DNA from: Acidobacteriota bacterium
GTDB lineage: Bacteria > Acidobacteriota > Terriglobia > Terriglobales > Acidobacteriaceae
DNA length: 5,982 bases
Assembly: GCA_021798655.1 (NCBI GenBank)
Contig: JAJZFE010000166.1
Coordinates: forward strand, 398-6,379
Reading direction: 5' to 3'
The notes under the pieces were generated by a model. That model did no database searches. It saw nothing but the letters and a program-made list of their open reading frames with translations, and had not been told where the DNA came from. Positions 1-4,875 of the stretch are shown here, piece by piece (position 1 is the stretch's first letter; the number at the start of each line of letters is the position of its first letter). The position numbers and the translations under genes were made by a program.

Positions 1-771
1 GGCGGAGAGTGGCCGGGCGTTGAGGGTGCAGCCGGGCGCGGGCGGGCAGGCATCCTGCGCGTCGAACATGGCGATCGGATGCAGATGGCCGGTAGTCACG
101 TGAGAGCGGATGTCGTCGATCGTGGTGATCGTCTGGCCGGGGCCGTCGTGCACCGGCTGGCCGCTGGCGTAGACGCCCGCGCGATAGTCGCTGGCGGCGA
201 CCGCTTCGGTCCACGCGAGGAGATAAGCGGCCTGTTCGTCGAGCAGACGCCCGCCCTCCTCCTGGTCGAGGAAGAGAATCGTGTGTACGGGGAAGCCCTC
301 GCTGCGTGCTGCGGCAATGGCGACGGCGGCGTCCTGGCGCGCGAGGCTGGCGGGCGTGCTTCCTTTCTTTTGAGCTTTCAGAATCTCGGCGTCGAGGCGT
401 CCGTTGGCCAGCACCAGAAAGCCCCAACCCTGCTGCCGCAGCAGCGCGCGCTTGCCCTGCCACGAGTTCGCGTCTTCGCCGGGAGGATTTGTCAGCCAAT
501 ACCCCACGAAGGCGAAGGTGCGGTGCATGGCGGCCATCACGGCATCGCCCGGATAGTCGTTGCTGTCGAAGCCGCGATAGCCTCCGGCGACGGCCCCAAC
601 AGACGGATCAGGCACAGGGGAATGCGTTACCGCTGGCTCGGCGGAGGGCTGTGCGAGTTGGTTGGGGGCTGCAGAACTTGTCGCGCCGCTGCCGCGTGAG
701 CAGCCGCCTGCGGCCAGAGTGGCAAGCCCCAGAGTCAGGCCCAGCCCGAAACTCAGAACCGCACGTTGCAT
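1..771 (-). CDS. Predicted lipoprotein with Rv2525c/DUF1906-like (glycoside hydrolase-like) domain, 3' end outside window
   Basis: Reading the minus strand from ATG at 771 gives 257 codons with no stop before the window edge, so the C-terminus is missing. The start is set by GAGGG at 784-780, 8 nt upstream. Residues 1-24 form a signal peptide: a short basic start, a Leu/Gly/Ala-rich core and LAAGGC ending in Cys24, a plausible lipobox, so the mature protein is probably lipid-anchored outside the inner membrane. Residues 25-62 are a Ser/Ala/Pro-rich linker. The folded domain begins near GYRGFDSNDYPGD (64-76) and includes FVGYWLTNPPG (88-98), the acidic FLDQEEGGR (167-175) and GVYASG (199-204). 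I recognise this as the Rv2525c-like TIM-barrel family (DUF1906). Family members resemble glycoside hydrolases, but activity is mostly unproven; D169, E171 and E172 are candidate active-site acids by inference. Cell-wall or envelope polysaccharide is the likely target. It is divergent from the yfiT-like gene. Confidence 0.8.
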   Translation of the reverse strand, partial: MQRAVLSFGLGLTLGLATLAAGGCSRGSGATSSAAPNQLAQPSAEPAVTHSPVPDPSVGAVAGGYRGFDSNDYPGDAVMAAMHRTFAFVGYWLTNPPGEDANSWQGKRALLRQQGWGFLVLANGRLDAEILKAQKKGSTPASLARQDAAVAIAAARSEGFPVHTILFLDQEEGGRLLDEQAAYLLAWTEAVAASDYRAGVYASGQPVHDGPGQTITTIDDIRSHVTTGHLHPIAMFDAQDACPPAPGCTLNARPLSA

Positions 772-786
772 AGTCTTGGCCCTCAA

Positions 787-827
787 CCTCAGCTTACATC
801 GTCGCTGCTGCCGGAGATAAGCTGGGG
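787..827 (-). repeat. Inverted repeat in the leader of the lipoprotein gene
   Basis: CAGCTTA (790-796) pairs with TAAGCTG (818-824), and CC at 787-788 with GG at 826-827 extends it past one mismatch or wobble. The loop is about 21 nt. In lipoprotein mRNA the 3' arm ends only 2 nt before the GAGGG ribosome binding site (784-780), so the structure could affect translation. It could also be a protein-binding dyad or chance. Confidence 0.35.
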
Positions 828-831
828 GCGA

Positions 832-873
832 TTGAGCCAGACGTATTGTCTTCGGTCTACAATACTGTGACGC
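832..873. promoter_or_regulatory. Candidate divergent promoter region with a 7-bp operator-like dyad (843-865)
   Basis: GTATTGT at 843-849 and ACAATAC at 859-865 are perfect inverted copies separated by 9 nt. The right arm contains TACAAT (858-863), a good -10 hexamer for the plus-strand yfiT-like gene; TTGAGC (832-837) is a possible -35, but at 20 nt it is farther away than ideal. The left arm read on the minus strand contains GACAAT (850-845), a possible -10 for the lipoprotein gene, with weak -35 matches near 868-875. A dimeric regulator bound to the dyad would cover both -10 elements. The dyad is directly visible; promoter and operator roles are inferred. Confidence 0.4.
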
Positions 874-907
874 AAACGGCCACGCTTCACCGGCTCTACT
901 TCCAATC

Positions 908-912
908 AAGGA
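908..912 (+). promoter_or_regulatory. Ribosome binding site of the yfiT-like gene
   Basis: AAGGA lies 8 nt before ATG at 921. It decides the start in favour of 921 over an in-frame TTG at 846, which would add 25 residues not seen in YfiT proteins, and over the out-of-frame ATG at 914. Confidence 0.8.
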
Positions 913-920
913 CATGCACG

Positions 921-1451
921 ATGGCACCCGTGATCGACCCACGTTATCCGATTGGCAAATTCACGCCTCCCGCAACGATCTCGCCAGTGGACCGCCGAAC
1001 GGCGATTCTCCACATCGAACAGATGCCGGAGTTGCTGCGAAGCGCCGTGCGCGATCTCGACACGATCCAATTGAACACGCCATATCGCGAAGGTGGATGG
1101 ACAGTGAAGCAGGTGGTGCATCATCTCGCGGACTCGCATGCGACGGCGTTTCATCGCCTGCGCCGCGCCCTCACCGAGGACTGGCCCGTAGTCTACGGCT
1201 ACAACGAAAAGGCCTTCGCCACCCTGCCCGACGCCATTGCTCCGGCGGAGTGGTCGGTGGAGTTGATTGAGGCTGTGCATGCGCGCTGGGTACTGGTGCT
1301 GCATGCGCTCACCGAGACACAGTGGAAACGTGGTTTCAAGCATGTGGAGCGCGGCCCGACGACGATTGAAGCGGCGACCTTGCTCTACGGCTGGCATTCG
1401 CGGCATCACCTGGCGCACATCACGCATCTGCGCGCGCGCAAGGGCTGGTAG
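921..1451 (+). CDS. yfiT: YfiT/BstA-family DinB-fold metal-dependent thiol (bacillithiol) transferase
   Basis: This gives 176 residues, about the length of Bacillus subtilis YfiT. The N-terminus (RYPIGKF, residues 8-14), TPYREGGWTVKQVVHHLADSH (53-73), FKHV (139-142) and WHSRHHLAHI (158-167) match that family along its whole length. The fold is a DinB four-helix bundle binding a divalent metal through three histidines. Here the ligands would be one of H67/H68 plus a pair spaced by four in the C-terminal cluster (H159/H163 or H162/H166). In Firmicutes the family includes BstA, which transfers bacillithiol to electrophiles and so aids detoxification; whether this organism makes bacillithiol or uses another thiol cannot be seen here. 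The protein has no signal peptide and should be cytoplasmic. The next gene starts 5 nt after its stop, which implies co-transcription. Confidence 0.9.
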   Translation: MAPVIDPRYPIGKFTPPATISPVDRRTAILHIEQMPELLRSAVRDLDTIQLNTPYREGGWTVKQVVHHLADSHATAFHRLRRALTEDWPVVYGYNEKAFATLPDAIAPAEWSVELIEAVHARWVLVLHALTETQWKRGFKHVERGPTTIEAATLLYGWHSRHHLAHITHLRARKGW

Positions 1452-1456
1452 CCAGC
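1444..1456 (+). repeat. Small hairpin with the yfiT stop codon as its loop
   Basis: GCTGG (1444-1448) and CCAGC (1452-1456) are perfectly complementary, and the 3-nt loop is exactly the TAG stop (1449-1451). The hairpin sits between AAGGG (1440-1444), the best ribosome binding site for the next gene, and its GTG start at 1457. If it folds, it shortens the 12-nt spacing between the two, or it may need melting by the terminating ribosome. The role is inferred. Confidence 0.4.
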
Positions 1457-1900
1457 GTGCCGCTTCCGCAGTCCGCCGAGATTCACCTGGCCACGACTCC
1501 CGAGTCCATCGCCCGCTGCTTCGCGGTGATGCATGAGCTGCGGACGGGGCTCTCCAGCGCAGAGGAGTTCGTCGCACGCGTGCAGCAGCAGCAGGCTGAG
1601 GGCTTCCAACTGGCCTATCTGGAGCGCGAGGGCGAGGTGGTCACCGTCACCGGATTTCGCGTGCAGCACATGCTGGCGACCGGGCTGACGATGTACGTCG
1701 ACGACCTCGTCACCGGCGACGCTTTTCGCTCGCAGGGCAACGGCAAAATCATGTTGGACTGGCTGATCGAGCAGGCTCGGGAGCAAGGTTGCGATATGTT
1801 TTCGCTCGACTCCGGCACGCAGCGGCGCGACGCCCACGCCTTCTATCTTCGCGAACGCATGCGCATCTCGAGCTTCCACTTCGCGCTGCCGCTGAAGTAG
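1457..1900 (+). CDS. GNAT-family N-acetyltransferase
   Basis: This 147-residue protein has the normal single-domain GNAT length. Visible elements in order: the first strand and helix (about 8-33, with ARCFAVMHELR), central strands (50-70), the fourth strand MYVDDLVT (79-86), the acetyl-CoA pyrophosphate loop RSQGNG (91-96, fitting R/Q-x-x-G-x-G/A), the following helix (97-110), strand five (CDMFSLDSG, 112-120) and a helix with HAFYLRERM (127-135), where the Tyr is the usual general-acid position. The acceptor cannot be told from the sequence. GTG at 1457 is chosen because the next Met, residue 25, would delete the first strand and much of helix one. AAGGG lies 12 nt upstream, rather far, so translation is probably coupled to the yfiT-like gene 5 nt before. 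Co-expression with a detoxification enzyme hints at acetylation of a small molecule, but that is only context. Confidence 0.87.
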   Translation: MPLPQSAEIHLATTPESIARCFAVMHELRTGLSSAEEFVARVQQQQAEGFQLAYLEREGEVVTVTGFRVQHMLATGLTMYVDDLVTGDAFRSQGNGKIMLDWLIEQAREQGCDMFSLDSGTQRRDAHAFYLRERMRISSFHFALPLK

Positions 1901-1919
1901 GCGATTCCACTACAGCGGC
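1888..1919 (+). terminator. Stem-loop enclosing the acetyltransferase stop codon; possible terminator
   Basis: GCCGCTG (1888-1894) pairs perfectly with CAGCGGC (1913-1919). Inside it, AGT (1896-1898) pairs with ACT (1909-1911) after one mismatch. The TAG stop at 1898-1900 lies within the structure. No U-tract follows, so a standard intrinsic terminator is not shown; it may attenuate read-through into the next gene or simply stabilise the mRNA end. Confidence 0.4.
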
Positions 1920-1940
1920 GATGGTGCTACCCTTCGAATC

Positions 1941-3854
1941 ATGCCGCCGCCCCGAGCTTCTTCCGCGGATCAGTCAGCCTCGCAGCCGAACGCTGCGCAT
2001 GCGTCTGCCCAGACTCCTGCCCACATCGCCACGCAGATTGAGGCGTTCCTCGCCGACCACCCTGAGGCCGCTGTACTTGAAGACGGCAAGGTCGTCTTCG
2101 ACCTGCGCTCGGCGAAGGCTTCGCTCAGCACCGAGCACAACCGCTGCACGCTGCACCTGTGGAGCGAAGAGCGCAACCTGGTGCGGCAGATCGTCTCCGC
2201 AACCGAGCGTGCGGGCTCGTTGCGGCTCGCAACGCAGCGCTTCGGTCATGCGCAAACGAAATTACTCGAGCTGGTCGCATCGCGCGAGCGACGAACGCCG
2301 ACCACGCGTGAGACTGCGCGCCAACGCTACGTGCACACGCTTGAGCGCGTGCTGAGGCGTGTCTTCGCAGATTGGACCTGCGAAGGCTTTCGCACCGCGA
2401 TGGATCTGGAGCGTAGCTTCGGCCCGGCGTACACGCGCGGTTCGCTGGTGCGCGGCAATGCAGCGTGGGCCGTCATCGGCGTCAACGAGCAGGAGAGCGC
2501 GACGGTCATCGACGGCATTCTCACGCTGGGGATTCTGTGGCTGCACCACTGCCGCGAGCACTCCGGCGGCCGGCGTTTATATCAGGGCTTGAAGGTCGTC
2601 GTACCGCGCGGATCGGCGCAGCTTACGCTCTCGCCCATGGCGTGGCTGCATGAGGATGCGGCGCAGTGGGAGCTCTGGGAGTTCGAGCAGAGCAGCGAGG
2701 AACTCACGCAGCGCGACCCCACCGATCAAGGCAATCTGCGCACACGGCTGGTGCATCTGCCCGACGAGCACGCAGCGCGCGAACGCTTCGCCGCAGGCAT
2801 TGAACAGGTGATGCAACTGGTGCCTCGCGATGAGCAGCATCGTGTGGAGCAGCGCCTGCGCAACACCGCCGAGCTTGCCTTTCTGCTGCACGGCATGGAG
2901 TTTGCGCGCGTGCGCATAGGGCTCGTGCCGAACAGTTTCGCGCAGACGCTCGAGATCACCGCAGGCACCGGAGCGAACGAGACGCCGCTCACCGAAGGCA
3001 ATCGCGCGCGGCTCGCGGAGACGATCGCGGAACTCTTCGCGCGTCGTCGTGCTGCGGAACCTTCGGGCGTCTTCGCGCGCCGAGGAGCCTCGCCTGCGCG
3101 CAGGATTGGTGCGCCTTCGACATCGCCTGCGCATGCGCGGATGCAGACGCGAGCGCGTCATGGCATGGGCCCGGCAACGCAGGACCCGCTGTACCGCGCA
3201 GCGCCCGAGCGCTGGCTGGAGTCGATGCTGCGCCGCGATCTGGCGCCGCTCACGCGCAGTCTGGCTCCGCCGACACAGCTTCCTTTGCGGCGAACGGTGG
3301 AGTCCTTCGCGAATGAGCGCGACCCGGACACCATCGGCAACCGCGCCGACGCTACCGAGGCGCGTGCGCAAGAGGTGGATGGAAATCGCCTCGACGCCGA
3401 TGCCTACGAGAGCCGCGTTATTCCGCGCCTCGATCCGCACCACGTCTACTCGCAGGTTGCCGCGATCGCCGGCGCGAGCGATCATGGCCTGCTCGATCTT
3501 CTCGGCGTCACTGCGGATGGCCGGCTCGCTGTGATCGAGTTGAAGGTGGATGACGATCTGCACCTCGCTCTGCAGGGCCTCGATTACTGGATTCGCGTGC
3601 GTCAGCATCACCTGCAGACGGCCGACGCGACGACTGGCCTGGGCGAGTTTCAGCGGCATGGATACTTTTGCGGTGTCGAGCTTTCGCCGTTGCCACCGCG
3701 GCTGTATCTGGTTGCTCCGTCGCTGCACATCCATCCTGCTACGGAGACGATTCTTCGCTATCTCTCGCCGCGCGTGGAGTGGAATCTGCTCGCGCTCGAC
3801 GAGCGCTGGAGGCAGCAGATTCGCGTGGTCTGGCGCAAGCAGAGCGGCCGCTAA
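1941..3854 (+). CDS. Uncharacterised 637-residue protein with C-terminal PD-(D/E)XK nuclease-like domain
   Basis: I cannot name this family. Residues 1-27 are a low-complexity Pro/Ser/Ala tail. Residues 28-115 mix strands and helices (VVFDLRSAKASL, CTLHLWSEERNLVRQ). Residues 125-370 form a second module with AAWAVIGV (174-181), an aliphatic helix ILTLGILWLHHCRE (193-206), GLKVVVP (216-222) and TRLVHLP (268-274). Residues 368-425 are an Arg/Ala/Pro-rich linker. Residues 420-637 hold the clearest signal: E490 in a helix, LLDLLGV with D519, AVIELK with E533 and K535, and LQGLDYW with Q545 and Y549. Acid, then E-x-K, then QxxxY is the pattern of RecB/Cas4-type PD-(D/E)XK nucleases, so DNA cleavage or binding is plausible but unproven. 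There is no signal peptide or clear membrane segment. No Shine-Dalgarno is visible before the ATG, and no other in-frame start lies nearby. Base use resembles its neighbours, so recent transfer is not suggested. Confidence 0.8.
   Translation: MPPPRASSADQSASQPNAAHASAQTPAHIATQIEAFLADHPEAAVLEDGKVVFDLRSAKASLSTEHNRCTLHLWSEERNLVRQIVSATERAGSLRLATQRFGHAQTKLLELVASRERRTPTTRETARQRYVHTLERVLRRVFADWTCEGFRTAMDLERSFGPAYTRGSLVRGNAAWAVIGVNEQESATVIDGILTLGILWLHHCREHSGGRRLYQGLKVVVPRGSAQLTLSPMAWLHEDAAQWELWEFEQSSEELTQRDPTDQGNLRTRLVHLPDEHAARERFAAGIEQVMQLVPRDEQHRVEQRLRNTAELAFLLHGMEFARVRIGLVPNSFAQTLEITAGTGANETPLTEGNRARLAETIAELFARRRAAEPSGVFARRGASPARRIGAPSTSPAHARMQTRARHGMGPATQDPLYRAAPERWLESMLRRDLAPLTRSLAPPTQLPLRRTVESFANERDPDTIGNRADATEARAQEVDGNRLDADAYESRVIPRLDPHHVYSQVAAIAGASDHGLLDLLGVTADGRLAVIELKVDDDLHLALQGLDYWIRVRQHHLQTADATTGLGEFQRHGYFCGVELSPLPPRLYLVAPSLHIHPATETILRYLSPRVEWNLLALDERWRQQIRVVWRKQSGR
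3843..3852. repeat. 10-bp perfect palindrome at the end of the nuclease-like gene
   Basis: AGCGGCCGCT is self-complementary, contains a NotI site, and its last base is the first base of the TAA stop (3852-3854). It has no loop, so as RNA it would fold poorly; it is noted because inverted symmetry at the stop recurs in this window. It may be chance in GC-rich coding DNA. Confidence 0.3.
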
Positions 3855-3898
3855 TCAACTGTGCATCGCGGGGCATGTTGCTGCCATCCAAGAAAGCG

Positions 3899-3904
3899 AA
3901 GGAG
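3899..3904 (+). promoter_or_regulatory. Ribosome binding site of the aldo/keto reductase
   Basis: AAGGAG lies 7 nt before ATG at 3912, the strongest ribosome binding site in the window. It fixes the start at 3912 rather than at the in-frame GTG at 3861, which lacks such a site and would add 17 residues. Confidence 0.88.
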
Positions 3905-3911
3905 ATTTACG

Positions 3912-4772
3912 ATGGCAACTGCAACAGTGGTATCGAAGACATTCAAATTGGGTGGAGAGCTGGAGATTCATCGCCTGGGCTACGGCGCGATGCGCATCAC
4001 CGGCAAGGGAATATGGGGAGAACCAGCGGATCGAGAGAGCGCGAAGAAGGTTTTGCGGCGCGCGGTCGAACTGGGCGTGGACTTCATCGACACCGCTGAC
4101 AGCTACGGCCCCGCGGTGAGCGAGCCCTTGATCGGCGAAGCTCTCGCGCCCTATGCGAAGGGCACGGTGATTGCGACCAAGGGTGGGCTCACGCGGCAGG
4201 GGCCGGATCGCTGGCTGCCCGTTGGGCGTCCCGAATATTTGACGCAGCAGGTGGAGATGAGCCTGCGCTGGCTCAAACGCGATCGGCTCGACCTCTGGCA
4301 GTTGCATCGCATCGATCCGAAGGTGCCCGTGGAAGAGTCGCTGGGCGCGATTAAGACGCTGCAGACGGCAGGCAAGATTCGCTTCGTCGGGCTGAGCGAG
4401 GTCTCGGTTGCGCAGATTGAGCAGGCCCGCAAGGTCATCGACATCGTCAGCGTGCAGAACGAGTACAACCTCGGCAATCGCAAGAGCGAAGCCGTGCTCG
4501 AGTATTGCGAACGCGAAGGCATCGCGTTCATCCCGTGGTTTCCTGTGGCGGCGGGCAAGTTGGCGCAGCCGGGCGGCAAACTCGATGAGCTTGCGAAAAA
4601 GCATGCGGTAACGGTCTCGCAACTCTCGCTGGCGTGGCTGCTGCATCGCTCGCGGGTGATGCTGCCGATCCCGGGTACGTCGTCGGTGGAGCATTTGGAA
4701 CAGAATCTGAAGGCCGCCGATGTGACGCTGAACGACACCGAGATGCAGGAGCTGGAGGTCGCGGCGAAGTAG
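3912..4772 (+). CDS. Aldo/keto reductase, PdxI/YdbC-like
   Basis: The 286-residue product is a single (alpha/beta)8 barrel that should reduce aldehydes or ketones with NADPH in the cytoplasm. The full catalytic tetrad is visible: D60 in [10 protein letters not shown]65, K90 in IATKGG and H132 in LWQLHR. Other family marks are [11 protein letters not shown] (21-31), the VQNEYN segment, and [13 protein letters not shown] near the C-terminus, which holds the NADPH 2'-phosphate region. Length and motif order match Escherichia coli PdxI (YdbC), a pyridoxal reductase, as I remember that sequence, but the LHR motif here differs from the NLR of that protein, so pyridoxal as substrate is a guess. It follows the nuclease-like gene by 57 nt with its own strong ribosome binding site; a separate promoter is not obvious. 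The next gene converges on it. Confidence 0.92.
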   Translation: MATATVVSKTFKLGGELEIHRLGYGAMRITGKGIWGEPADRESAKKVLRRAVELGVDFIDTADSYGPAVSEPLIGEALAPYAKGTVIATKGGLTRQGPDRWLPVGRPEYLTQQVEMSLRWLKRDRLDLWQLHRIDPKVPVEESLGAIKTLQTAGKIRFVGLSEVSVAQIEQARKVIDIVSVQNEYNLGNRKSEAVLEYCEREGIAFIPWFPVAAGKLAQPGGKLDELAKKHAVTVSQLSLAWLLHRSRVMLPIPGTSSVEHLEQNLKAADVTLNDTEMQELEVAAK

Positions 4773-4785
4773 GATTCGCCGCGGC
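4758..4785 (+). terminator. GC-rich hairpin around the aldo/keto reductase stop codon, probable terminator
   Basis: Positions 4758-4768 pair with 4775-4785 over 11 bp (ten Watson-Crick and one G-U). The 6-nt loop 4769-4774 contains the TAG stop (4770-4772). The stem is strong enough to pause polymerase, but the bases after it (AGAATAC) are not a U-tract. Its position at a convergent gene pair supports a 3'-end role. Confidence 0.55.
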
Positions 4786-4835
4786 AGAATACTTCCCCAT
4801 CATGGGTTGCGTTCGCAGCACGACTGCGGTCATCG

Positions 4836-4875
4836 AAGCGCTCAGCGGCGCCTGGCAGGCTGCTGCTGAGCGCTT
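4836..4875 (-). terminator. Long hairpin at the dus gene end, probable (bidirectional) terminator
   Basis: AAGCGCTCAGC (4836-4846) and GCTGAGCGCTT (4865-4875) are perfect 11-bp inverted copies. Inside, GCCT (4850-4853) and AGGC (4857-4860) form a second short stem with a 3-nt loop. The last two bases of the dus TAA stop (4876-4874 on the minus strand) belong to the stem. There is no long U-tract on either strand, only TT at the arm ends. Lying between convergent genes it could end transcription from both sides. A smaller stem, CGCAG/CTGCG (4814-4818/4824-4828), lies beside it. Confidence 0.6.

Noticed and set aside
846..920. Upstream TTG start for the yfiT-like gene
   Set aside because: It would lie within the candidate promoter dyad and lacks a ribosome binding site, while ATG at 921 has AAGGA at ideal spacing and gives the family's usual N-terminus.
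906..1577. 223-codon minus-strand frame over the yfiT-like gene, and the 79-699 plus-strand frame over the lipoprotein gene
   Set aside because: Both are opposite genes with recognisable families, and their translations are compositionally biased with no domain.
1583..1594. Four tandem CAG triplets in the acetyltransferase gene
   Set aside because: They encode a short Gln run in a surface helix; this is too short to call a functional repeat.
2577..3734. 385-codon open frame on the minus strand inside the nuclease-like gene
   Set aside because: The translation is Arg/His-rich without domain structure, whereas the plus-strand frame shows clear strands, helices and a nuclease motif. It is an antisense shadow.
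3861..3911. Upstream GTG start for the aldo/keto reductase
   Set aside because: No ribosome binding site precedes it, and the added residues do not resemble the family. AAGGAG with 7-nt spacing supports 3912.
3855..4694. 279-codon open frame on the minus strand opposite the aldo/keto reductase
   Set aside because: The plus strand carries a complete catalytic tetrad and a strong ribosome binding site; the minus frame has neither a motif nor a ribosome binding site.
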